Part shown: one piece after another, positions 24,893 through 33,064 of the stretch
How the letters are laid out: each line of letters opens with the position of its first letter
How positions within the stretch are numbered: the first letter of the stretch is position 1
NCBI RefSeq assembly: GCF_947632445.1
Contig: NZ_CANRPM010000030.1
Span: 1-35,237 of the forward strand
DNA: 35,237 nt
Direction: 5' to 3'
From: an uncultured Bacteroides sp.
GTDB lineage: Bacteria > Bacteroidota > Bacteroidia > Bacteroidales > Bacteroidaceae
Program-made: the position numbers and the translations under genes
Notes under the pieces: model-generated
Databases searched by the model: none
What the model was told of the DNA's origin: nothing
The model's input: only the letters and a program-made list of their open reading frames with translations

Positions 24893-26206
24893 ATGGACGA
24901 TATAATTAAAGATTTTGGTTTCGCTACCGATTCACCGAAAATTATCAAAGTCATCGGAGTGGGTGGAGGAGGCGGTAATGCCGTTAACCACATGTATCGT
25001 GAAGGTATCCACGATGTAGCTTTCGTGGTGTGTAACACCGATCGTAAAGCTCTTGAAGAATCCCCCGTCCCTGTAAAACTTCAGTTGGGACACGAAGGAC
25101 TGGGAGCGGGTAATCGCCCGAATAAGGCTAAAGAAGCTACCGAAGAAAGTATTGAGGAAGTAAAGAATATGCTGAATGACGGTACGAAGATGGTTTTTAT
25201 CACGGCTGGTATGGGTGGAGGAACAGGTACTGGAGCTGCGCCGACTATCGCTCGCATCGCCAAGGAGATGGACATCCTGACCGTAGGTATTGTCACTATT
25301 CCTTTCCGTTGGGAAGGTGACAAAAAAATCGACCAGGCTTTGGATGGTGTGGAGGAAATAAGTCGTCATGTAGATGCCTTGCTGGTTATCAATAATGAGA
25401 AATTAGGTGAAATCTATTCAGACCTTTCTGTAACCAGTGCTTTTGCCAAGGCCAACGACACGCTACTGATCGCAGCCAAGAGCATTGCTGAAATCATTAC
25501 GATGCGAGGGGTTATTAACCTTGACTTTAATGATGTAAAAACCGTGATGAAAGACGGCGGTGTAGCTATTATGAGTACCGGATATGGTGAGGGGGAGAAT
25601 CGTGTGAGTGAAGCTATTAAAAATGCTCAACATTCACCTCTGCTTAATAACAATGATATTTTCAACTCAAAAAAGGTACTGCTTAATATTTCCTATAGCC
25701 CAGATCATGAATTGATGATGAGTGAGATGGATGAAATAAAGGATTTCATGAATCGCTTTAATCGTGATTTTGAAACAAAATTCGGCATGGTGGTGGATAA
25801 GGAATTGGGCGAACGTGTAAAGATCACTCTCCTTGCGACGGGCTTCGGCATTCAGGATATTCACATGCAGGAAATGGACGCTCGTCTGAGCCAACGTAGT
25901 GCTGAAGAACAGCAGCGCTTGGCCGAGCTGGAGGAAGAGGAAGAACAGCGTCGTACACGCCGGGAGATCTACTATGGAAAAGATGCGAATAACCGTGCAA
26001 AACGGACACGCCGTCGTCATCTTTATATTTTCTCTCCTGAAGATTTAGATAATGCGGAAGTGGTGGAAATGGTGGAAAATTCGCCGACTTATTTGCGTGA
26101 TAAAACTACGCTGAATGCGATCAAAGCTAAGGCTGAGGAACAAAACCGGCAAGCTGCTCAAGAGGCCGGTGGCACGGAAGATGGAGGGATTATCAGCTTT
26201 GTGTAA
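24893..26206 (+). CDS. ftsZ: Cell division tubulin homologue FtsZ
   Basis: A 437-residue GTPase that forms the Z-ring. The N-terminal loop is IKVIGVGGGGGNAVNHMY. The tubulin signature GGGTGTG (108-114) lies in ITAGMGGGTGTGAAPTIA. The T7 synergy loop is VINLDFNDVKTVM. After the core (to about residue 320) comes a highly charged linker (Glu/Arg-rich, about 335-378, RAKRTRRRHLYIF) and a short tail ending in GGIISFV. Bacteroidetes FtsZ proteins carry such linkers, although this one is unusually basic in its second half. It is the last division gene; yqeY follows after 34 bp. Confidence 0.96.
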   Translation: MDDIIKDFGFATDSPKIIKVIGVGGGGGNAVNHMYREGIHDVAFVVCNTDRKALEESPVPVKLQLGHEGLGAGNRPNKAKEATEESIEEVKNMLNDGTKMVFITAGMGGGTGTGAAPTIARIAKEMDILTVGIVTIPFRWEGDKKIDQALDGVEEISRHVDALLVINNEKLGEIYSDLSVTSAFAKANDTLLIAAKSIAEIITMRGVINLDFNDVKTVMKDGGVAIMSTGYGEGENRVSEAIKNAQHSPLLNNNDIFNSKKVLLNISYSPDHELMMSEMDEIKDFMNRFNRDFETKFGMVVDKELGERVKITLLATGFGIQDIHMQEMDARLSQRSAEEQQRLAELEEEEEQRRTRREIYYGKDANNRAKRTRRRHLYIFSPEDLDNAEVVEMVENSPTYLRDKTTLNAIKAKAEEQNRQAAQEAGGTEDGGIISFV

Positions 26207-26240
26207 TTCCGATTAATTAATTAAATTTTATATTGATACA

Positions 26241-26690
26241 ATGGATCTATTTGAGAAAGTCAGTGAAGACATTAAAACCGCAATGAAGGCCAAGGACAAA
26301 GTGGCCCTTGATACTCTGAGAAATATTAAGAAAGTGTTTTTGGAAGCCAAAACAGCTCCGGGCGCTAATGATGTTCTGCCGGATGATGCTGCTTTGAAAA
26401 TCATTCAAAAGTTAGTAAAACAGGGCAAGGATGCTGCCGAAATCTATGTACAACAAGGACGTCAGGATTTGGCTGACAGTGAATTGGCACAGGTAAAAGT
26501 TATGGAAGCTTATCTGCCGAAACAAATGAGCCCTGAAGAATTGGAAGCAGCCCTGAAAGAAATCATTGCCGAAGTGGGTGCAACCGGTGGTAAAGATATG
26601 GGTAAGGTGATGAGTGTAGCCAGCAAGAAATTGGCAGGATTGGCTGAAGGCCGTGTTATTTCTGCTAAAGTGAAAGAATTGTTAGGATAA
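26241..26690 (+). CDS. yqeY: GatB/YqeY domain-containing protein
   Basis: A 149-residue, mostly helical protein matching the stand-alone YqeY family, which is related to the C-terminal tail domain of GatB, the amidotransferase subunit that binds tRNA. Recognisable segments are MKAKDKVALDTLRNIKKVFL near the start, AAEIYVQQGRQDLADSELAQ, EAYLPKQMSPEELEA and the C-terminal GKVMSVASKKLAGLAEGR. The precise role of free YqeY proteins is unclear. It lies 34 bp after ftsZ, probably as the last gene of the same transcript, and precedes a strong hairpin. Confidence 0.9.
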   Translation: MDLFEKVSEDIKTAMKAKDKVALDTLRNIKKVFLEAKTAPGANDVLPDDAALKIIQKLVKQGKDAAEIYVQQGRQDLADSELAQVKVMEAYLPKQMSPEELEAALKEIIAEVGATGGKDMGKVMSVASKKLAGLAEGRVISAKVKELLG

Positions 26691-26767
26691 TTCTTCTTCC
26701 AAGTAAAGTGAAACCCATTATCTTCGTTTAGGATCTCGTATAGGATTCGAACGAAAATAACGATACT

Positions 26768-26803
26768 GTTCCCAAAATGATTTGTGGGGCTCATTTTGGG
26801 AAC
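26768..26803. terminator. Perfect 13-bp hairpin between convergent operons
   Basis: GTTCCCAAAATGA (26768-26780) and its exact reverse complement (26791-26803) enclose a 10-base loop. It lies between the plus-strand yqeY and the minus-strand DUF4407 gene, the place for a bidirectional terminator. No long T run follows on either strand, so it may act as a transcript-end stabiliser. A smaller hairpin, CACTGA-AAA-TCAGTG, follows near 26833-26847. Confidence 0.6.
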
Positions 26804-26881
26804 AATTACCCCACTGACAATCGACATTAACACTGAAAATCAGTGGATTTGTTCGTTTTGTTGTCAATCTTGAAAAGATGA

Positions 26882-28339
26882 TTAATCACGATTTTGGGGA
26901 GTATTGGTTTTGATATACTCTTCAGGATTATTTTTTATTTTTTGAAGTTCCTTTTCCCGCCAGTCCTCAATGGCTTTTTCTATTAGCCCAGCTTGAGCTG
27001 TAGCCAACTTTTCCATCACGAGCTTATTCGCGGCAAGTTCGGCTTCCAATTTCCCCTTATTCTTTTCCACCGAAATTTGAACAGCGGTGTTAACTTCATC
27101 ATTTACGTCTGAAATCCGTTTTTCAGATAAAACTTTAACACGATGCATTTCGGCTCTTAATAGATCATCATATGGCCCCGATGCAATCATCATCTTGAAG
27201 AATGTGGGGGCTGTTTCTATTATTATAAACAGCAACATTATAAACAAAGATGTGATGTAGGTTGCTTGACTCTCATCTTTTAGTTCAGAGAAGGCTGTCA
27301 TTTTAGCTTGGAATCCTTTATATTCAACATCCAGTTTATCTCTAAAAGACCCCCTTTCCTTAATTTCTCTTTCAGACCATCCTTCATGTCGAACATTTGC
27401 CTCATTAATAATTCTATTTAACGAGTCAACAGCACTTTGCAATCTGGCACATTCTTTTGTGGTTTCACTCTGCTTTATATTCATCAAATCTCTAAGGTTA
27501 GCGTCCGAAGCAGCTACTTCACCTTGTTTGCGTCTAATTGCAGCAGACAAAATGTTTTTTTGTGCTACGGCATTAGTTTTTTTACCCTGGAGGGAACTCA
27601 ATCTGCCAATTATGTCGTTTCGTATAGAATCAGAATTTCCAGGATCCATCTTGCTAAGTTGATTCCTTAAAGGATTAATTTGAGCGTCTAGGCTATTTAT
27701 TATAGTTTCGACACCATCTTTTTGTGTCTGCAAATCATGTATATCCGACAACAAAGAATTTGTTACAGCACTACTTGTTGTAATTTGGGAATCAAACATG
27801 GTTACACCATTCAAAATGTCATCACGCTTTTGAGAAATAGAATCCCTTTCATGTACCGTAGCACTTATTTTTGCAGCTACTAAATCATCTTTGTCCTGTT
27901 CAATCCTAATATCAATTGCATCCTCAAAAATTTTCAGTTCCAGCGGTGTTGATATGACTATACCCCAAAATATAGCCATAATAATTCTTGGCAAACCAGA
28001 ATAGAATTCTCTCCAACTTATTGTAACCTTACCATCTGAATACATGGTATTTACTATGAATCTATCTAAGTTAAATATTAGCAACCCCCAAAAGACACCA
28101 AAGAAGAAAGCAGAATATCCGTTATAGAAAACAGAATATAATGCATACCCTCCCGATAGCATTGCCATCAGAGCTGTAAACAGAATAGTACCTCCAATTC
28201 CTGCATATTTAGCATAATCCGTTGGACATTGCCTCAAAACTTCACGATTTGCGCCTGCGCAAATCCACAAAAACTCGTTAAGCCAACCTCCCCATTCAAT
28301 TTTCTCTTCTTTGTTGTTAGATATATTGTTTGCTTCCAT
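26882..28339 (-). CDS. DUF4407 membrane protein with long periplasmic or cytoplasmic coiled coil
   Basis: A 485-residue protein. The N-terminal region has the DUF4407 pattern (FLWICAGANREVLRQCP) and three closely spaced helices (about 48-70, 76-93, 117-135) with the conserved LIFNLDRFIVNTM between helices 2 and 3. A coiled coil of roughly 200 residues follows (about 145-345, many DSLxxxI heptads), then a fourth helix (about 352-375, ITSLFIMLLFIIIETAPTFF) and a helical C-terminus. The protein could span the membrane with a long stalk. It is the last gene of a five-gene operon, two bp after the second kinase gene, so it is a candidate sensor or membrane effector. The function of DUF4407 is not established. 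Confidence 0.75.
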   Translation of the reverse strand: MEANNISNNKEEKIEWGGWLNEFLWICAGANREVLRQCPTDYAKYAGIGGTILFTALMAMLSGGYALYSVFYNGYSAFFFGVFWGLLIFNLDRFIVNTMYSDGKVTISWREFYSGLPRIIMAIFWGIVISTPLELKIFEDAIDIRIEQDKDDLVAAKISATVHERDSISQKRDDILNGVTMFDSQITTSSAVTNSLLSDIHDLQTQKDGVETIINSLDAQINPLRNQLSKMDPGNSDSIRNDIIGRLSSLQGKKTNAVAQKNILSAAIRRKQGEVAASDANLRDLMNIKQSETTKECARLQSAVDSLNRIINEANVRHEGWSEREIKERGSFRDKLDVEYKGFQAKMTAFSELKDESQATYITSLFIMLLFIIIETAPTFFKMMIASGPYDDLLRAEMHRVKVLSEKRISDVNDEVNTAVQISVEKNKGKLEAELAANKLVMEKLATAQAGLIEKAIEDWREKELQKIKNNPEEYIKTNTPQNRD

Positions 28340-28341
28340 TG

Positions 28342-29955
28342 TTACTTTTTTGTTATATGATTGAATATGTTTTGAATTGATTGTTTTAAGCTAAATCGTG
28401 GAAGTGGAGGTGACAGCTCTACATTTATCCCTATATCCTTTAGAGAAGGGACTTTGGGTATTTCTGTATTCATCATTCCAATTTTTATATTGGGAAAAGA
28501 TACGCTTACGTGGTATTTAGGTTGTTTTATTGTTAAAGACATGTTGTTGATGATGTCAGGAGTTGGTACGAGCAATGTTTTTACTTGTGGAATGGGCAGC
28601 ATTCCTATTTCAATCTGCTTTTCCTTCTTCCCAAATTCATCTTCTGCCGACAAGACACACACCATTGCTTTCTTTGGTTCTATAATTTTTGTTCCAAAAG
28701 GTTGTATTTCTTCATCATCTAACCAAACCTTCTTGGCATTCTTAACCTTCCATGAGAGTTTGACGGGTATCGTCGGAAATATATAGTATTTGTCAGCAGT
28801 GAATTCTATTTCGCATTCGTCGAATACTTCAATCGAGACTTCTTTCGTTATCGCTTGTCCATCGGATGTCTTTATTGACAATTCAAAGGTCGTACTTTCT
28901 GAAAGACTTGTGATAAACGTTCCATGTTTCTTACATTGTTGAACTTTTGTGCCTCTCCCCTTGCTGAGGATGATCTCGGCATCAAAAGGAACATTCCAGT
29001 CCAATTCGATGGATTGGGTATTGCGTGCGGCTTTGGACGTTGAGGCAGTGAAAGAAACCTTTTGTTGTAACAGACAAGACCCGAAAGGAGCCAATTCATC
29101 AATGCTCCTATGACCAAGATAATCTTCTAACACTGCTAACATTTCGGGGAATTCATTCCCAAGAGAGTAGATGTCTTTGTATATTGGTGCATTCTTTATG
29201 TCTATAAAGTCTTCTTTAGAGAAAAGGAGACGGTCGGCATCTGCAACCTTATACTTATCTGCCAGAAAGGGGGCTTCTGCAATGGCGAGAATGCTAAGAT
29301 ATATTATCAGTTCCGAGAAATAATCTAATTTCTCAGAGACAGATTTGTTGTTTATTCGGGCAGGATGTTGATAATCAGCAAGACCTGTCACCGTGTCAGC
29401 CTCCCCTTTCAACCGTGGGCAATAAAAAGAGTCATAATCAACAAGATAAAGCTGATGATTCTTGTCAACAAGAATGTTCCCATGCTGCAAATCTCCATGT
29501 GCCAATGACCGAGAATGAAGCGCTTGTGTCATTTTGAGGAAATTGTTAGCAAGTGCAATTAACAGGCCTTTGGAATTTCGGTTTTGACAGATATAATCCT
29601 TGATCGTAATGCCGTCAATCCATCGCATTCTGGTTGTGGGATAGATATTGCCCTCCACATTGATACCTTTGTCGATGTACTGAAACTCACACAGGAAACT
29701 TAATTTCGCTTTTTTGATTGCGTCAGAAATGGTTTCGTAACGTTTCTTTGAATTCTTGATATCAGAATGCCAACAACGAAAAGCCCACTTTTCTCTATTA
29801 GCGGTTTTATATGGAAAAACAACAGAGAAGCCTCCTGTGTACGCAATAAGCCGACCTTTGGCATCTCTTTCAAAAGTGCCATTTTTTGCGTGATTATCTA
29901 GAACAAGAACGTCTTTGTTCTCAACGGAAGTTCTTATATTGGGTATTGTAGGCAT
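28342..29955 (-). CDS. Protein kinase-like protein with two C-terminal Ig-like domains
   Basis: A 537-residue protein. Residues about 1-290 are a kinase-like fold: a glycine-containing hairpin (YTGGFSVVFPY, 39-49), the catalytic loop HGDLQHGN (153-160), and VDYD (172-175) at the place of DFG. The residue equivalent to the beta-3 Lys is Arg (WAFRCW, Arg60), as in the neighbouring paralogue. Residues about 312-378 and 381-450 look like two Ig/PKD-type beta-sandwiches (SIELDWNVPFDAEIILSKG; VKLSWKVKNAKKVWLDDEEI). A Pro-rich tail follows. It starts immediately after the stop of the first kinase gene. Role inferred: phosphorylating or binding partner in the TerY-P-like module, with the Ig-like part for docking. 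Confidence 0.75.
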   Translation of the reverse strand: MPTIPNIRTSVENKDVLVLDNHAKNGTFERDAKGRLIAYTGGFSVVFPYKTANREKWAFRCWHSDIKNSKKRYETISDAIKKAKLSFLCEFQYIDKGINVEGNIYPTTRMRWIDGITIKDYICQNRNSKGLLIALANNFLKMTQALHSRSLAHGDLQHGNILVDKNHQLYLVDYDSFYCPRLKGEADTVTGLADYQHPARINNKSVSEKLDYFSELIIYLSILAIAEAPFLADKYKVADADRLLFSKEDFIDIKNAPIYKDIYSLGNEFPEMLAVLEDYLGHRSIDELAPFGSCLLQQKVSFTASTSKAARNTQSIELDWNVPFDAEIILSKGRGTKVQQCKKHGTFITSLSESTTFELSIKTSDGQAITKEVSIEVFDECEIEFTADKYYIFPTIPVKLSWKVKNAKKVWLDDEEIQPFGTKIIEPKKAMVCVLSAEDEFGKKEKQIEIGMLPIPQVKTLLVPTPDIINNMSLTIKQPKYHVSVSFPNIKIGMMNTEIPKVPSLKDIGINVELSPPLPRFSLKQSIQNIFNHITKK

Positions 29956-31032
29956 TTATTCCGGTTTCTTAAATTTGTCAGATATTGAGAATGAAAGTTT
30001 TTCATACTCGTCTTTATTAGGTTTTACATATCCTTTTCTTGCTCCCCATTTTCCTGCAATTTTATCAGGATCATCTATCTCGCCTTTTTTAGTCGTGACT
30101 TTGTGGCCATTTCCACCTTTCCATTTGGATGAGATGCTTTCACTTTGCGATACTATGGCTTCCTCTAATGGCGTAAGGTCTTCAATTGACGACTTGTCCA
30201 TAAACTCGCATAGCTTATCGACAAGTGGGGTTAATTCAGGATCGTTTTTCAGCCGACTGAATATCTTGGAAGAACCTCTTGACTGTATATCTTCTCCAGA
30301 AAACAGGAGAGTTTCTGTGTTCTCCATGTTCAAATCATTCCACAAAGAAGACATTTTGGTAAGAGCTTTTAGACTGAGATATATGACTAACTCGGAGAAA
30401 TAGTCAGCCTTTTCAGAAACTTGTTCGTTTTTCCATCTTGCTTCATGCTGATACCCAACCAATCCTTTAATCTCATCTGGCATACCTTTTAGTCCTGGGA
30501 CATACATGGAGTCATAGTCTACCAAAACCAATGAATGGTCAGGTTTGACCATGACGTTTCCGTGTTGTAAGTCACCATGAGAAAAATGTTTCGCATGTAA
30601 ATCGGCTACCATCTTCTTGAAATTCTCTGCAATTTCATTGATGACATTGGATTCTGTAATATGTTCAGCCAAGAACTTCTTTAAAGATTGTGCATCCACC
30701 CAGTCCATTACAACTATTGGTTGTATCCCCAATGGAGTCATTATACCTTCTTCGAAGAAATCAAATCCTACGAAATAGGGCAAATTAGACTTCTTCAATG
30801 CATCCGCTATAACTTGAGTTCTGCGCTTTGCTTCAGAGACTTCTGCATGCCAACATCGTACAGCATACTTCTTAGAAGGGGTCTGATATGGGAACACCAC
30901 GCAAAAGCCACCTGAATATTTGATAAGCCGAGCACCTTTTTCTATAGGATGCCCATCTTTCAGTACTGATGGATGAACCAATGCAGGTGTTTTTATACAC
31001 GTACTATAAATGGGGATGGTAGGTAATGGCAT
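29956..31032 (-). CDS. TerY-P-type protein kinase
   Basis: A 358-residue kinase-like protein, paralogous to the next gene in the operon over about 290 residues. It shows YSGGFCVVFPYQT (39-51), the catalytic loop HGDLQHGN (152-159), VDYD (171-174), the post-catalytic GLVGYQHEARW and the EKADYFSELVIYLSL segment. The usual ATP-anchoring Lys is Arg59 in YAVRCWHAE. A polar C-terminal tail of about 60 residues (GKWGARKGYVKPNKDEYEKL) is absent from the paralogue. In TerY-P systems a kinase, a PP2C phosphatase and a vWA protein are encoded together, as here: it begins eight bp after the phosphatase gene. Kinase activity is inferred. Confidence 0.8.
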   Translation of the reverse strand: MPLPTIPIYSTCIKTPALVHPSVLKDGHPIEKGARLIKYSGGFCVVFPYQTPSKKYAVRCWHAEVSEAKRRTQVIADALKKSNLPYFVGFDFFEEGIMTPLGIQPIVVMDWVDAQSLKKFLAEHITESNVINEIAENFKKMVADLHAKHFSHGDLQHGNVMVKPDHSLVLVDYDSMYVPGLKGMPDEIKGLVGYQHEARWKNEQVSEKADYFSELVIYLSLKALTKMSSLWNDLNMENTETLLFSGEDIQSRGSSKIFSRLKNDPELTPLVDKLCEFMDKSSIEDLTPLEEAIVSQSESISSKWKGGNGHKVTTKKGEIDDPDKIAGKWGARKGYVKPNKDEYEKLSFSISDKFKKPE

Positions 31033-31040
31033 GGCAGATT

Positions 31041-32099
31041 CTATTTCTTTTTCTTTGTCACATAATATCTTTCAAAAAGAAAATTCAATACTTCTTCTAC
31101 AACTTTTTGAGTCCACTTGTATTTCAACTTGACCTTTTGTTTAGGAAATCTCTTTGGGAGAAACTGTTGAAATTCTGTCAAGAACTCTTTTTTAATGTCT
31201 TCCATATTGTTTTGGACAACATCAAAATTCTTAACGGCTTCATCTTTTTCCTGAGATGGATTCTCTTGGGGAGTCTTTGCATTCTCTATCGCATGGTTGG
31301 CAGAAATTTGAGATGATTCCATTTCTTCAATTTTGTCTGCATATTCGATTGTGAGATTCTCGGATTTGTCATTTTCAACAATTACCAATGTGGTGTCATC
31401 ATTGTGCATTCCATTGTTTCTCCATTCGCAAACCAATGTCTCAAAATCATCATGTGAAGACAGTGACAACAATCGTTGAACATGCTTGGCAATATTGCCT
31501 TGTTTGTTATGTTCTGATAGAAATTCTGAAAATGGGTCAGATACTAACAGTAAATATTTACCTTCTGTCAGAGTACCTCCTATGTTTTTGGGTTCACCTT
31601 TTCCTTCTTTCGATGCATCGCTATCGAAGTAATCAGGATAGCTGTCAAAGGTTTGGGAAGCTTGTGAAGTATTAAACTTCACTTCGTTCCCATCCCATTC
31701 TATTAAGCATGAATCTCCAAGAACAGACCCGTTCCAATCATTACCATTAAAGCGAATGCCAACAAACGTTGCTCCTGCGGAACGACCATCTGCTAAATTT
31801 CGTTCGTTACGATAAATCCTATTTTCAGGAGCACCCTTATCCTTTAAGTTCTGAATAAAGTCATCAACTCTATTGCGCCATTCTTGACAAAGTGGTTTTA
31901 TTGATTCTTTAGTGGGATTCCAGTCTTTGCGTTTAGTGAATGTATCGACTAAGAGTTCTGCCCAAATTTTTTGTTGCCACGTCGATCCCATACCGTCAGA
32001 TACTGCGATAGATTTGGTGTCTGGATTAACACCAAACCTGTCTTGGCAATCTGCAAATGATTCAGCTTGCTTGTGAGTTATAAAAGCACGTATAACCAT
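31041..32099 (-). CDS. PP2C-like protein phosphatase
   Basis: A 352-residue protein whose first 245 residues follow the PP2C pattern: Asp20 in DCQDRFG, AVSDGMGST (Asp35), RSAGATFVGIRF, LGDSCLIEWDG (128-137), LLLVSDPFSEFL (Asp188) and HNDDTTLVIVEN (234-236). These supply the metal-binding acidic residues, although DGMGS replaces the usual DGMGG and SDPF replaces SDGL. A Lys/Glu-rich, mostly helical C-terminal extension of about 105 residues follows (EFQQFLPKRFPKQKVKLK), unlike stand-alone phosphatases. It starts 10 bp after the vWA gene stop. It should remove phosphates added by the downstream kinases. Confidence 0.8.
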   Translation of the reverse strand: MVIRAFITHKQAESFADCQDRFGVNPDTKSIAVSDGMGSTWQQKIWAELLVDTFTKRKDWNPTKESIKPLCQEWRNRVDDFIQNLKDKGAPENRIYRNERNLADGRSAGATFVGIRFNGNDWNGSVLGDSCLIEWDGNEVKFNTSQASQTFDSYPDYFDSDASKEGKGEPKNIGGTLTEGKYLLLVSDPFSEFLSEHNKQGNIAKHVQRLLSLSSHDDFETLVCEWRNNGMHNDDTTLVIVENDKSENLTIEYADKIEEMESSQISANHAIENAKTPQENPSQEKDEAVKNFDVVQNNMEDIKKEFLTEFQQFLPKRFPKQKVKLKYKWTQKVVEEVLNFLFERYYVTKKKK

Positions 32100-32109
32100 A
32101 TATTACCAA

Positions 32110-32952
32110 TTATAATCCTTTATCGCCTTGACCTTTGGAAGAACCAAAGTCTATGAGTTGAATTAATTGAACTCCATCTGCACCAAAGATGCAGCCACGG
32201 CAACCGTCTTTTGTTGGCAAATCATTCTTTTTAGCTGCAGCTTTGTAAGATTCAGGGACTTCACTTGTAATGTCGTATAAAAATTGAGCCTGCTCTTGGG
32301 AAATGTCAGACCTGTTAGATGGAAATACGACTTTACCATTTGACTCGTCTATCTGTGCATTAAAGATTAACACATTTCCATCATTGTTTGAAAGCTCCAT
32401 TATCTCATTTGCCAATGAAACTGTTTCTCTCATGCAATTTTTTGGGTCTTTCCCTTCGTAATAAGGAACACCGTCTGAGATGTTAATAATAACAGGTGCA
32501 GGACCATCTACATTATCAGCCATCCATTTTTCAACTAAGTCCTTTGCTAATTGGAAAGCGCCAAGCATATTTGTGGCTCCATCTTTGTCAATGGGTTCCA
32601 CCCATACAGGTTGCTTCACCTCAACTTCAACAAGTCCACCTGTGCCATCAGGAGTTTTCTTTTTGAGGGTTTCATACCTCAATGGATTTGCATCCAGGTC
32701 TTTAAGCCAACCAGAACATAGTTCTTTAACATTGTGATTATACCCAATCACAGAGATAAAGCAGCGATTTTTAGGGGCGTCACCATCGAAATTTTTCTGG
32801 ATGATGTTGTCAATAACCTTATTGACGGCAAGCGTTGCGAACTTGGTACGTGTTGTGTCTTCATAGTTACTCATCATTGATCCTGACTGATCTAACAAAA
32901 TAATCAGCAGACCAGGGGTTGCAGAGCTCCATTGTTTGTCATTCTTTGCCAT
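32110..32952 (-). CDS. TerY-like von Willebrand factor A domain protein
   Basis: A 280-residue vWA protein. The metal-ion-dependent adhesion site is complete: DQSGS (21-25), the Thr in DGATNMLGAF (Thr127), and Asp160 in INISDGVP. The domain spans about residues 12-240. The last 30 residues carry a CxxC in GCRGCIFGADGVQLIQLIDF, a type of ending typical of TerY proteins. TerY vWA proteins accompany kinase and PP2C genes in tellurium-resistance-associated and defence loci. It is the first gene of the five-gene operon and probably the assembly or target-binding component. No signal peptide is present, so it is cytoplasmic. Confidence 0.85.
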   Translation of the reverse strand: MAKNDKQWSSATPGLLIILLDQSGSMMSNYEDTTRTKFATLAVNKVIDNIIQKNFDGDAPKNRCFISVIGYNHNVKELCSGWLKDLDANPLRYETLKKKTPDGTGGLVEVEVKQPVWVEPIDKDGATNMLGAFQLAKDLVEKWMADNVDGPAPVIINISDGVPYYEGKDPKNCMRETVSLANEIMELSNNDGNVLIFNAQIDESNGKVVFPSNRSDISQEQAQFLYDITSEVPESYKAAAKKNDLPTKDGCRGCIFGADGVQLIQLIDFGSSKGQGDKGL

Positions 32953-32997
32953 ATTACAATAAAATGTTCTGCCTTGGCCCCTATCAGCAGAGGATTA

Positions 32998-33025
32998 CAA
33001 TTTTAACGACGTTACACGCAAACAA
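32998..33025 (-). promoter_or_regulatory. Possible promoter of the TerY-P-like operon
   Basis: On the minus strand TAAAATTG (33005-32998) matches seven of eight positions of TAnnTTTG and lies 45 bp before the vWA start. A TTG at 33025-33023 lies 17 bp upstream of it, a little short. It is the only reasonable candidate in this intergenic region. Confidence 0.3.
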
Positions 33026-33064
33026 AAAACGTGGAGCCAGTCTGTCACTCGCTTCACGCTCTAA

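Noticed and set aside
24589..25038. 149-codon minus-strand frame
   Set aside because: Antisense to ftsA/ftsZ ends; its Pro/Ser-rich content is the complement of the FtsZ glycine loop.
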